Part shown: positions 18,786 through 28,300 of the stretch, one piece after another
How positions within the stretch are numbered: position 1 is the first letter of the stretch
Layout of the letters: each line of letters opens with the position of its first letter
DNA from: Caldilineaceae bacterium
GTDB taxonomy: Bacteria; Chloroflexota; Anaerolineae; Caldilineales; Caldilineaceae
Assembly: GCA_026645575.1 (NCBI GenBank)
Contig: JAPKMW010000002.1
Coordinates: 242,566-306,565 of the forward strand
DNA: 64,000 nucleotides
Direction of reading: 5' to 3'
Notes under the pieces: generated by a model
Seen by the model: the letters and a program-made list of their open reading frames with translations, nothing else
What the model was told of the DNA's origin: nothing
Database searches by the model: none
Position numbers and translations under genes: made by a program

Positions 18786-20216
18786 ATGGACTTCACGCAA
18801 CGCAATTATCCCAAAGCGCGCATTGGCCTCTTTGCCGTCGGGCTGGCAGCCTACTGGCCGCAGTTTCCGGGCCTGAAAGAGAAGCTGGAACAATATCATC
18901 AACATGTCATTGCCCAACTAGCCGATTTTGCCGAGGTGGTCAGCCTGGGCATGGTGGATACATCGCAACAAGCGTTTGAGGCAGGCAGCCGGTTGGCGGC
19001 GGAAAATGTTGATCTGCTCATTTGTCACACCGCTACCTACGCCACTAGTTCACAAGTGCTGCCGATTGTACAGCAGGCCAAAGTGCCAGTGTTGGTGCTG
19101 AACCTACAACCGGAAGCGGCGCTCGACTATGAAACGGTGGACACCGGCGGCTGGCTAGCCAGTTGTTCGACCTGTTGCGTCCCCGAAATTTCCAACGCCT
19201 TCCACCGCGCCGGCATTGAATTTCAGGTCGTCTCCGGGATGCTCTATGACGATGAGCGGGTTTGGACCAGTCTGCGCTCGTGGTGCAAGGCGGCGACGGC
19301 GGTGCGCGTTTTGCGCGGCGCCCGCTTTGGCTTCCTGGGGCACACCTATCCGGGAATGCTCGACATGTATTCCGACTTCACCCAACACCACGCACAGATT
19401 GGGTCCCATATTGAAGTGCTGGAGATGTGCGACCTGCAAGATCGGGTCAACGCGGTCAGCGAGGCGCAGATTGCCCAGAAGTTGGAAGAAGCGCACGCCC
19501 TCTTTGAGATTCTCCCTTCCGCCCATCCCGATGACCTGCGCTGGGCCTGTCGTGTAGCCGTGGGATTGGACCGGCTGGTGAGCGATTTTGGCCTGAGCGC
19601 CCTGGCCTACTACTATCGCGGCGTCAATAACAATGAGTATGAACGGCTGGGCGCCGCGCTGATTTTGGGCAACTCGCTGCTGACGGCGCGTGGTATTCCG
19701 GCCTCCGGCGAAGGGGATCTCAAGAACGCGGTGGCGATGAAGATTATGGATGTGCTGGGGACGGGCGGCTCCTACACCGAATTTTACGCCATGGATTTCA
19801 AAGAGAATTTTGTCCTTATGGGCCACGACGGGCCGGCGCATCTGGCCATTGGCAGTCGCAAACCGATTTTGCGGGGCCTGGGGGTCTACCACGGCAAAGC
19901 TGGTTCGGGCGTTTCGGTCGAATTTAGTGTCAAACATGGCCCCATCACCATCCTCACCTGCACGCAAACGCGTGATGGTCGGCTCAAATTCATGACCGCC
20001 GAAGGCGAGTGTATCGACGGCCCGATCATGCGCATCGGCAACACCAATAGCCGGCTCAAATTTCGTCTCGACCCGGCCCAATTTGTTGACGCCTGGTGCG
20101 CCGAAGCGCCGACCCACCACTGCGCCCTTGGCATTGGCCATGTCGCCGACACCCTGCGCAAATTCGCCCGCCTCAAAGGCTTGCAATTTGTCGAAGTCGG
20201 CGCCAAGGGTGCGTAA
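18786..20216 (+). CDS. L-arabinose/L-fucose isomerase superfamily enzyme
   Basis: Aldose-ketose isomerase-like protein, 476 residues. The manganese-binding residues of the AraA/FucI fold can be placed: Glu309 in ASGEGDLKNA, Glu332 in YTEFYAMD, His347 in VLMGHDGPAH and His444/His445 in APTHHCALG. The N-terminal Rossmann-like domain contains LLICHTATYATSSQ and SCSTCCVPEI. The sequence is divergent from classic AraA and FucI, so the sugar is uncertain. Position after a rhamnose mutarotase and before a two-subunit transketolase indicates a catabolic isomerase. Confidence 0.82.
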   Translation: MDFTQRNYPKARIGLFAVGLAAYWPQFPGLKEKLEQYHQHVIAQLADFAEVVSLGMVDTSQQAFEAGSRLAAENVDLLICHTATYATSSQVLPIVQQAKVPVLVLNLQPEAALDYETVDTGGWLASCSTCCVPEISNAFHRAGIEFQVVSGMLYDDERVWTSLRSWCKAATAVRVLRGARFGFLGHTYPGMLDMYSDFTQHHAQIGSHIEVLEMCDLQDRVNAVSEAQIAQKLEEAHALFEILPSAHPDDLRWACRVAVGLDRLVSDFGLSALAYYYRGVNNNEYERLGAALILGNSLLTARGIPASGEGDLKNAVAMKIMDVLGTGGSYTEFYAMDFKENFVLMGHDGPAHLAIGSRKPILRGLGVYHGKAGSGVSVEFSVKHGPITILTCTQTRDGRLKFMTAEGECIDGPIMRIGNTNSRLKFRLDPAQFVDAWCAEAPTHHCALGIGHVADTLRKFARLKGLQFVEVGAKGA

Positions 20217-20358
20217 ACTGGGTGTGCGCTCCACGACCCTTTGTGGTATCATAAAACCATTGTTTATTCGCTTGCTGACAACTAGGACGACAGGGCATTG
20301 CCGTAAGCGCAACTCACCCTGTCACCCTGTCACCATGTCACTGTTTGAGGGGGAACGA

Positions 20359-21189
20359 ATGACAGCAGACCTGGAGTACTTGCGCGACCGGGCGCGCTTT
20401 ATCCGCACCGAAACCGTGCGGTTGATTGAAATTGCCAAGAGCGGCCACTATACCTCGGTCTTCTCGGCGGCGGAGATTATGTCAGTCTTGTACTATCACA
20501 CCATGCGGCTATCGGCTGACCCCCAGTGGCCGGATCGCGACCGCTTTATCATGTCCAAGGGCCATTGCGCCGTGGGCATGTACCCGGTGCTGGCGGAGAA
20601 GGGCTACTTCCCCACGTCCTGGCTCGATAACTATGCGCGCCTTGGCTCGACCTTGGGCGATCACCCGGATATGAAAAAGGTGCCGGGGATCGACTTTAGC
20701 TCTGGTTCCTTGGGCCACGGCCTGTCGATTGGCATGGGCATGGCGTTGGGCCTCAGGACGCGCAAATCGCCGGGCCGCGTCTTTGTGCTGCTGGGCGACG
20801 GCGAACTGAATGAAGGGCAAATCTGGGAAGCGGCCCAAGCTGCGCCCCATTTTAAGCTGGGCAACCTCATCGGTATCATCGACCGTAACCACATGGGGTT
20901 GGACGGCATGACCGAGGACACCATGCAGATCGAACCGCTGGCCGATAAGTGGCGCGCCTTCAATTGGGAGGTGCATGAGGTTGATGGTCACAACCTGGCG
21001 GCGCTGGTCGAACTCTTTGACAGCCTGCCCGCCGACGGCAAGAAGCCGCACATGATCATCGCCGATACGATCAAAGGCAAGGGCATTGAATGGATGGAAA
21101 ATTCGCGCGTCTGGCACTTGGGCTATCTGGCTGGGGTTGATGCACAGCGGGCGATCAAGGATATTAACGAGTATCAGTGGACGAACTGA
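20359..21189 (+). CDS. Transketolase, N-terminal (TPP-binding) subunit
   Basis: First half of a split transketolase, 276 residues. The thiamine diphosphate/Mg motif GDGELNEGQIWEAAQAA...IIDRN is intact, as are SKGHCAVGMYP, SSGSLGHGLSIGMG and the HNLAAL segment with the active-site histidine of the family. Two-subunit transketolases transfer C2 units and are found in archaeal/anaerobic pentose pathways and in special sugar pathways such as D-apiose and sulfoquinovose degradation. The ATG at 20359 follows GAGGGGG. The second subunit gene follows after 26 bases. Confidence 0.9.
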   Translation: MTADLEYLRDRARFIRTETVRLIEIAKSGHYTSVFSAAEIMSVLYYHTMRLSADPQWPDRDRFIMSKGHCAVGMYPVLAEKGYFPTSWLDNYARLGSTLGDHPDMKKVPGIDFSSGSLGHGLSIGMGMALGLRTRKSPGRVFVLLGDGELNEGQIWEAAQAAPHFKLGNLIGIIDRNHMGLDGMTEDTMQIEPLADKWRAFNWEVHEVDGHNLAALVELFDSLPADGKKPHMIIADTIKGKGIEWMENSRVWHLGYLAGVDAQRAIKDINEYQWTN

Positions 21190-21215
21190 TAATTACGAGA
21201 TAGGAACTACAAATC

Positions 21216-22229
21216 ATGACCACTGTTGACATCCACTCCGCCGGCATCGAGATGCAGGACAAAGAATCCTGGCATCTGGGTATGTTGCGTACCCAGGCCC
21301 ACTCGGCGATTGCCGCACGTACGCTGACCGAATTGGCCGATCACGATCCGCGCATTTGCGTGTTGACCGCTGACCTCGGCTTTAGCAACCGCACCATTGA
21401 ATTTTCCCAGCGCCACCCCGACCGCTTTTTTAATGTGGGCATTGCCGAACAGAACATGGTGAGCGTGGCCGCCGGTCTCGCCACCACCGGCATGATCCCT
21501 TACGTCGCCACCTTTGCTTCGTTCCTGGGGCTGCTTTGCTGCGAACATATCCGCACCGACTGCGCCTACCCCAATCTGCCGGTGCGCCTGCTGGGCCACC
21601 ACGCCGGCATCTCGCTGGGCTACTATGGCACCTCGCACCACGCCACCGAAGACATTGGCATTATGCGCTCGATTGCCAATCTCAAGATCGTCTGCCCCGC
21701 CGACGCCTATAGTCTGGAACAGGCGCTGCGCCAGACCGTCGATGTGGAAGGGCCGGTCTACTTCCGCTTGGGCCGCGGGCGCGAGTCCGATGTCTACCAA
21801 CTCGGCGAGCCGTGGGAATATGGCAAGGTCAATGTCCTGCGCAAAGGTCGCGACGCCGTGATTTTCGCCAACGGTATCTTGGTCTCCTCTGCTCGCCAGG
21901 CTGCTGACAAACTGGCTGGTGAGGGCATCGATCTCACCGTCGCTGATCTCCACACGATCCAACCCTTTGACGTGGAAGGGGTGCTGTCGCTGATTGAAGA
22001 AAACAAGACCGTCTTTGTGGCCGAAGAACACAACACGCGCAGCGGCGTCGCCACCGCCATTGCCGACGCCATTGTCGATAACCAGGTCGGTGGCGTCAAG
22101 TTGGTGCGCATCGGCTTCCCGTCGGATGAATATTCGGCGATTGCGGCGCCCTATCACCTCTACCAGCATTATGGGTTGGATGCGGGTGGGGTGGCGGAAC
22201 GGGTGCGCAACGTGTTGAACCCCAAATAG
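21216..22229 (+). CDS. Transketolase, C-terminal (pyrimidine-binding) subunit
   Basis: Second half of the split transketolase, 337 residues: central Pyr domain with the conserved Glu in NVGIAEQNMVSVAAGLA, FASFLGLLCCEHIRTD and the HHATEDIGIMRS segment, then the C-terminal transketolase domain. It should form a heterotetramer with the preceding product. The full-length family usually fuses the two parts, so the split form here is complete, not broken. A family A inverted repeat follows the stop. Confidence 0.9.
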   Translation: MTTVDIHSAGIEMQDKESWHLGMLRTQAHSAIAARTLTELADHDPRICVLTADLGFSNRTIEFSQRHPDRFFNVGIAEQNMVSVAAGLATTGMIPYVATFASFLGLLCCEHIRTDCAYPNLPVRLLGHHAGISLGYYGTSHHATEDIGIMRSIANLKIVCPADAYSLEQALRQTVDVEGPVYFRLGRGRESDVYQLGEPWEYGKVNVLRKGRDAVIFANGILVSSARQAADKLAGEGIDLTVADLHTIQPFDVEGVLSLIEENKTVFVAEEHNTRSGVATAIADAIVDNQVGGVKLVRIGFPSDEYSAIAAPYHLYQHYGLDAGGVAERVRNVLNPK

Positions 22230-22257
22230 CTTTGTTACGAAATTATGTTTCGATTGA

Positions 22258-22339
22258 CCCGTCCCGGCGGGACGCTTGAGTTTAGGAGCAGGTAATCTTT
22301 TTCCCCTTTTCCTAAATTCAAGCGTCCCGCTGGGACGGG
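22258..22339. repeat. Family A inverted repeat, copy 3
   Basis: 30-bp arms with two mismatches (CCCGTCCCGGCGGGACGCTT at left), 22-base loop. It lies between the transketolase and hydroxyacid dehydrogenase genes and carries compensating changes in the inner stem (CGGCGG / CCGCTGG) relative to the other copies. Confidence 0.88.
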
Positions 22340-22368
22340 CTATTATATCAGGACGAAACGGGCAACCC

Positions 22369-23373
22369 ATGAAACAGAAGATCATCCTCGACCCCGCCTT
22401 TCGCAAGCTTAACGAAATCTTTGAACCCGCCGACCTTGACCGGCTCTACAACTTTGCCGAGGTCATCTGGGGGCGCGACGAGCCAATGCCGGCGGCAGAA
22501 TTTGAACAGGTGAAAGCCGATGCCTTTGCCATTGTTACCGGGCGCTGGCGGCATGGCGATGTCAAGACCATGCCCAGGTTGCGGGCGATTCTGGAGGTGG
22601 GGGGGCGTCATCCCAGCGCAAAGGATCTAGATTATCCCACCTGTTTTGCCCGCAACATTCGGGTGCTGAGTTGTGCGCCCGCCTTTGGCCCGATGGTGGC
22701 GGAGATGGCGCTGGGCATGGCGATTGCGGCGGGGCGGCAGATTGTGCATAACCATGTCGTCTTTACCCAAGGGCAGGAAAAATGGCTCCACGCCGGCAAT
22801 GTGGGAACTTTTACCCTCTACGGGCAGACCGTCGGCTTTATCGGCTTTGGTGGCTTGGCGCGCTGCTTAAAGCCATTGTTGGCCCCCTTTGGCTGCCCGA
22901 TTCTCGCCTATGACCCCTGGTTGCCACCTACCTATCTGGCCAATCAAGGCGTGACGCCGGTGGATCTACACACGCTATTGGAGATGAGCAAGGTCATCTT
23001 TGTCCTGGCAATTCCCTCAGCGGAAAACAAAGCGCTGCTGGATCGTGAACACTTGGCGCGCATCCAACAGGACGCTGTCTTTGTCCTCATCAGCCGTGCG
23101 CATGTCGTGGACTTTCACGCACTTACCGATCTGGTGACGGCGGGCCGTTTCCGCGCCGCTATTGATGTCTTTCCCCAGGAGCCACTACCACTTGACCACG
23201 CAATTCGGCAAGCGCCGAATGTGATTCTCTCAGCGCACCTGGCCGGCAGCGTGCCGAAAGATCTGCGCAACATTGGACGGATGGTCGTTGATGACCTGGA
23301 AGCGATGATCGCCGGTCTGCCGCCGTTGGCGATGCAAGTGGCGCAGCCGGAAATTGTCTATCGATTAGAGTAG
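22369..23373 (+). CDS. D-2-hydroxyacid dehydrogenase family protein
   Basis: NAD(P)-linked dehydrogenase of the PGDH/formate dehydrogenase-like family, 334 residues. The nucleotide loop is VGFIGFGGLARCLKPL (about 155-170). Catalytic residues are Arg243 (LISRAHVVD), Glu271 (PQEPLPLDH) and His290 (LSAHLAGS). The motif around Arg has Ala where Gly is usual. It closes the carbohydrate region and may reduce a 2-keto acid or hydroxypyruvate-like product; the exact substrate is unknown. Upstream in-frame sequence belongs to the repeat, which favours the ATG at 22369. Confidence 0.87.
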   Translation: MKQKIILDPAFRKLNEIFEPADLDRLYNFAEVIWGRDEPMPAAEFEQVKADAFAIVTGRWRHGDVKTMPRLRAILEVGGRHPSAKDLDYPTCFARNIRVLSCAPAFGPMVAEMALGMAIAAGRQIVHNHVVFTQGQEKWLHAGNVGTFTLYGQTVGFIGFGGLARCLKPLLAPFGCPILAYDPWLPPTYLANQGVTPVDLHTLLEMSKVIFVLAIPSAENKALLDREHLARIQQDAVFVLISRAHVVDFHALTDLVTAGRFRAAIDVFPQEPLPLDHAIRQAPNVILSAHLAGSVPKDLRNIGRMVVDDLEAMIAGLPPLAMQVAQPEIVYRLE

Positions 23374-23385
23374 GCGGCTACGGAA

Positions 23386-23924
23386 ACAAAAAGGGGCTGG
23401 AAATCAGGTGATTTACAGCCGGAGGGTTCTACCCTGACTTTGCATCTAGCCAATTTGACGACAGGTGGGGAGCAACCGTTGAACGCTGCCGGTTGGTCAC
23501 CCGCCTGGTCGCCCGATGGTGTGCAACTCACCTTTCTTCATAACCAAAAGGGTGTCACGCAACTTTACCTTATGCCGAGCCGTGGCGGCGTCCCCAAAGC
23601 GTTGACGAACAGCGCCGAAGCGAAGTCAGCGCCGATCTGGTCGCCTGACGGCGTAAGATTGCCTATCTGGCCGGACCCGCCAGTCAACATTTGTTGCGTG
23701 TTCTTGATAGTCACACCTTTGCCAGGGGCAACCAAGCTGCGGCTTTGGTGGATAGCACCCCTTTAATCGCCGCCGTCAATAACCTCTTTGGTCGCCCCGG
23801 CCAAGTGGGGGAGCCGTTGGGCTTTACACCCCTACTCTACCTCTGGGTGCTGACTCCCGGCATCCAACCAACCCTCCTGGCCGAAGTTGGCGCGCCGGCA
23901 ATTGCCTGGAAACCGACCCCGTAA
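23386..23924 (+). pseudogene. Frameshifted TolB/PD40-type beta-propeller remnant
   Basis: One frame gives PD40 propeller repeats (AGWSPAWSPDGVQLTFLHN, APIWSPDGVR) up to about 23655; the sequence then continues sensibly only in another frame (KIAYLAGPASQHLLRVLDS ... GAPAIAWKPTP stop). No convincing start or signal peptide remains. This is a 5'-truncated, frameshifted relic of a TolB-like secreted protein. Sequencing error could explain the frameshift but not the missing front part. Confidence 0.65.
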
Positions 23925-23940
23925 CAACGAAGTTCCCGAT

Positions 23941-23975
23941 CTGCTCGTGGCGAGTCCCTGACTCGCCACGAGCAG
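23941..23975. repeat. Family B short hairpin
   Basis: Perfect 15-bp arms CTGCTCGTGGCGAGT and ACTCGCCACGAGCAG, loop CCCTG. It directly follows the beta-propeller relic. Confidence 0.88.
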
Positions 23976-24045
23976 AAGTTATTTCTCGGCGCTTCCTAAG
24001 TTGACGCTCACCTGTCACGGACCGACACAGAGGCAGCCGGCCTCG

Positions 24046-24205
24046 TCATTGGGTGCGTCGGCTCAATGGGAAGTGCCAATGTTCGCCAGGCACCGGCGTG
24101 ACCGTAGGTGTACCAGGGCCGACAGTTGGGATCAACGTCGGCGTGACCGTGTTTGTTGGCGTCGCCAATAGTGTCAATTGGCTATGCCACCAGCGCTTCA
24201 TAACC
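24046..24205 (-). pseudogene. Remnant of a Thr/Pro-stalk secreted protein C-terminus
   Basis: The minus strand reads ATPTNTVTPTLIPTVGPGTP, then TVTPVPGEHWHFPLSRRTQ and a TGA stop. A TP-rich linker followed by an aromatic/hydrophobic-PL-x-R end resembles C-termini of Chloroflexota secreted proteins. No upstream coding sequence continues it, so it is interpreted as a decayed gene end. Confidence 0.4.
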
Positions 24206-24220
24206 TAAGTACTGCTGTTG

Positions 24221-24622
24221 TTAGCTAGGTTGACCGACAAGGGCATTGTGGCGGAGACGCACCAAAGTGCTGACGCGTTCAACCTCGTTGAGTAGTTCTG
24301 CCAACTGAAAGGGTTTGTGGAGATAACCGTCAGCGCCATTGGCAAGGAGGCTGTCGACCAAGTGCGTCTGCTGTAAACCGCTGATCATCAATACCCCAAC
24401 GAAAATATTCTGGCGCCGGATTTCTTTGAGAACAGAAAAACCATCGAGCTTGGGCATAGTGACATCGACTATGAGCAAATCGGGTTGTAGCCGATAAAAT
24501 TGTTCCAACCCGGCAATGCCATCATTGGCTATATCCACTTGATGACCATTACACACCAAAATTTCTTTGAGCAATGCGCAAATACCGAGGTCATCATCAA
24601 TCACCAAGATTGAAAGTGGCAT
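24221..24622 (-). CDS. Single-domain response regulator
   Basis: Stand-alone receiver domain, 133 residues, with the acidic pocket (IDDD, residues 8-11), phosphoacceptor Asp53 in LLIVDVTMPKLDG and conserved Lys103 in GYLHKPF. There is no output domain, so it probably works through protein-protein interaction or as a phosphorelay intermediate. No histidine kinase is encoded in the window. AAGGAG precedes the ATG. Confidence 0.92.
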   Translation of the reverse strand: MPLSILVIDDDLGICALLKEILVCNGHQVDIANDGIAGLEQFYRLQPDLLIVDVTMPKLDGFSVLKEIRRQNIFVGVLMISGLQQTHLVDSLLANGADGYLHKPFQLAELLNEVERVSTLVRLRHNALVGQPS

Positions 24623-24978
24623 GAAAAACTCCTTAACTCAACCTAAAATCGTGAATGCAACCTTGCAATGAAGCTACTTATCCGTCACAAAAGATGAAGC
24701 TTAGGAGATGCGGAGAAATGCGATCATATGTAACGATAGCTTATACGGAATGTGCTGGAAACTTATGCAAACTTTAGCATAGAATAAGATTTTGTCAAGG
24801 GGTGTGGCATGGCTTTACCGTGACGGTTTCGTGAACAAATAAATGCTATTTACAATTGGCGCGATAGCCAGCCTGCTTAGGCGGTTCCGTAAAATTACTG
24901 ATACAGGATTTTTGCCATTGTGTTCAGCCATAAGCTGCCACTAATTGTGCTATAGACGTTCAGAAAAAGATCCGTGGC
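24623..24978. other. AT-richer intergenic stretch without recognised content
   Basis: Upstream of the response regulator on its strand. I see no gene, strong repeat or RNA; promoters for the response regulator presumably lie at its right-hand start side. Confidence 0.5.
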
Positions 24979-25011
24979 ACACCTGACAGGTTTCCAAAAC
25001 CTGTCAGGTGT
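24979..25011. repeat. Family C palindrome, intergenic copy
   Basis: Arms ACACCTGACAGGTTT (24979-24993) and AAACCTGTCAGGTGT (24997-25011), loop CCA. Compared with the copy at 43070-43102 the two arms are interchanged. Confidence 0.9.
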
Positions 25012-25039
25012 AGAATGTCCCGAAAGATTATCTGAACAC

Positions 25040-25140
25040 CTATAGTTCCCGATTGATCGGCACATTGGTGAGAAAGGTCTCCCGCAGGCGGGGATCGTCG
25101 ATCTTGGCGAGTTGGTACTGAACGAGCGCCCAAGCTTGCG
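25040..25140 (-). pseudogene. C-terminal fragment of a TPR-type protein
   Basis: The minus strand encodes LVQYQLAKIDDPRLRETFLT followed by NVPINREL and a stop. This tail (…DP.LR.(S/T)FL.NVP.NREL) is typical of the last TPR repeat in large AAA/TPR regulators of Chloroflexota. An in-frame stop lies just upstream, so only about 32 codons survive. Confidence 0.5.
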
Positions 25141-25320
25141 ATCAGCCCTTCCCGTTTACGACTGCAACAAATGATATAGAACTGTAATGCAATTCCGGTC
25201 ATTCCCTCATTACAATCAGACATATGTCTTGCTTGGGCTATCATTAATCCTCACATCCACGCCTTACGCCACAAGCTGTCTACGAGACCCCGTCACTATC
25301 ATTGTAATGAGGTTATTTAT

Positions 25321-28300
25321 ATGGCAAAACGCACTCTCTCCATGCGGCGGAAGGGAATGACCTTCCTGGCGCTTTGGGTTTGTTTGTTGGCGATGACCCT
25401 GCAACCGGCGCCGATGGTACATGCCCAACCCGTCGATCCCGCCAACCCAACGGCCGTGGAAACGGCTGACGCCACCACCACCCGTCAATTTTTCCTACCC
25501 TTGGTGGCCAATGTCGCCACGAGTCATAGCGTCGACACCTTGGTCCTCCAAGCAGAACCAGCAGGACAAAATGTGTCGCTACTTGAGCCACTGCCCGAAG
25601 CCACGCCGGTTCATGATAACAGTCATGCCCATGATGACTATGCGCTGGCGGAAGCGGCCCGTCAACGCAACGAGCCGCCCTTTGTGGCGCCGGCGAACGC
25701 CGCGGCGACCGGCCCCCTCAATGTCGTTGGCCGCTGGGACCCGCCGGTCACCTGGCCCTTTGTCATGGCGACAGCCGCGAACCTGCCGGATGGGCGCATT
25801 ATCGCCTGGGGCGGCAACAATGCCCGCTCGTTTACCGGCGGCGCCAGCACCTTTGCTGCCACCTGGGACCCGGCAACGGGGCAATTCTTAGCCCGGAATC
25901 ACACCGACCATTCCATGTTCTGTGCGATTCCGACGATGCTGGCGGATGGGCGCGTTTTTGTCAACGGCGGCGACGGCACGCGCGAACGCACCAGCCTCTT
26001 CGATTATCGCACCAATGCCTGGACACGGGTGCAGAATATGAGCGTTGGCCGTTGGTACAATGGCGCCGTTGCCCTACCCAATGGTAAAGTTTTCACCATG
26101 ATGGGCGATCCGGGCGGTCCGTACCCGGAAATCTGGACCCCCAACCAGGGCTGGTCGTTGCAGACAGGCGCCAATCTCAACAATGGCATTCTGAATTTTA
26201 CCGGTTACCAAAGCACCTGGCTGCCCTATCTCCATCTGGCGCCCAATGGGCTGCTCTTCCATTCCGGCCCCACGCCACAGATGAACTGGCTCAACCCCAC
26301 CGGCAATGGCAGCATTAGCAACGCCGGGCTGACCAACACTTGGTATCCTAAATATGCTGCGTCTGTCATGTACGACGAAGGCAAGATCCTGGTGGCCGGC
26401 GGCGCCACCAACAGCACTAACACGGCGCCGGGGTCCAATCAGGCGATGGTGATCAACTTGAATGGCGCCAACCCGACCAAAACGGTCATCACCCCTATGA
26501 ACTATGCGCGCAAATTCAACAATGCGGTCATGCTGCCTACCGGTGAGGTGCTGATCGTCGGCGGTAACACCTCCGGCGTTGAATTTAGCGATAGCGGTAC
26601 GATCCTGACGCCCGAACTCTGGAACCCCGACAGCCAAACGTGGCGGCAGGTGGCTGATCATTCGGTGCCACGCAACTACCATTCGGTGGCGCTACTGATG
26701 ACTGATGGCCGTGTCTGGTCCGGCGGCGGCGGGTTGTGCAACTGTGCCGCCGATCACCCGGATCATCAGATCTATTGGCCGCCCTATCTCTTCAACGCCG
26801 ATGGTTCGTTGGCGACGCGCCCCGTGATCAACGCGGCGCCCAATACCATCACCTATGGTGATACCTTTACCGTCCAGGCGACCGGCGGCATCGCCCGTTT
26901 CAGTCTGATCAAACTATCAGGTCTCACCCATAATCTCAACTCGGATTTGCGCTATCTAAAGCCATCATTTACAGCCCTTGGCAACGACCAATATCAATTG
27001 ACTGTGACCAATAATGTGAATGTGCTGACGCCCGGCTATTGGATGCTCTTTGCCGTCAACAGCCAGGGGACGCCTTCCATTGCCAAGGTGCTGCAAGTAA
27101 CTTCAACACCAGTGCAACCGCCGCCGGTCGGCACAGTGCGCTATGTCAAGCTGGAGGCGCTCGCGGAAGTGGCCGGCAACCCGTGGACTTCCGTTGCTGA
27201 ATTGAATGTGTTGGACGAAAATGGCAACCCCATCAACCGCACCGGCTGGGTCATCAGCGCCGACAGCCAGGAAATGCAGGGCGAAAATGGTGTTGCCAGC
27301 AATGTGGCCGACGGCAACACCACCACCATCTGGCACACTCAGTGGCAGGCGGCCAACCCAGTTCATCCCCACTGGCTGGTCATTGACCTGGCCGGCAACT
27401 ATGCCGTCAACGGCTTCCGCTACCTGCCGCGACAGGATATGGCGAACGGGCGAATTGCCAACTACAAATTCTATATCAGCGCCGACGGTGTTAACTGGGG
27501 GGCGCCGGTGGCGCAAGGGACATTCCCCAACAGCCCAGCGGAACAGAGCGTAAGCTTTGCCTTGGGCATCAACCCCATAGCCGCAACGCCGCAACCGGTG
27601 AACAGCACAATCAACTACACAGCGAGCGCGACCAACGGCATCAACGCACGCTTCAAGTGGCTCTTTGGCGATGGTACACCCGAAACTGCCTACAGCCCAT
27701 CGCCGACCATTGATCATACCTTTAGCCAACCGGGTATTTACACCGTCAAAGTAACCGTCACCGACGACCGGGGCGCCGAACGCAGCACGACCTTCACCCA
27801 GGCGATCCATCTGCCCTTGACGACCAACCGCCCGGCAGTCTCGATGAACATTGTTTATGAGAACCGCAACGGCGCCAATGGTCGCGTCTGGGTGGTCAAC
27901 CAGGACAACGACACGGTGAGCGTCTTCGATGCCGTTACCAACGGCAAAGTCGCCGAAATTGCTGTGGGCAAAGCGCCGCGTAGTTTGGCGATTGCGCCCG
28001 CAGGTCGCCTTTGGGTGACAAACAAGGGCGCCTCCACCATCAGCCTGATCGACCCCAATACGCTGGGGGTAGTGCAAACCATTACGCTGCCCTATGGCGC
28101 CCAACCCTTTGGCATTGCCTTTGCGCCAACCGGCAACGTCGGCTATGTGGCATTGGAAGGGGCGGGAAAGCTGTTGCGCTTTGACGCGACCACGGCGGCT
28201 CAAACCGGCAGCGTTGATGTTGGGTCCAATGTCCGTCACCTGTCGATCAATAGTGACGGCAGCAAAATCTATGTTGCCCGGTTTATTACGCCACGTATCA

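Noticed and set aside
19155..20312. 385-codon minus-strand frame opposite the isomerase gene
   Set aside because: Same reason: shadow of a conserved gene.
21207..22406. 399-codon minus-strand frame opposite the transketolase C-subunit
   Set aside because: Antisense to a well conserved gene and runs through a family A repeat; no protein family seen.
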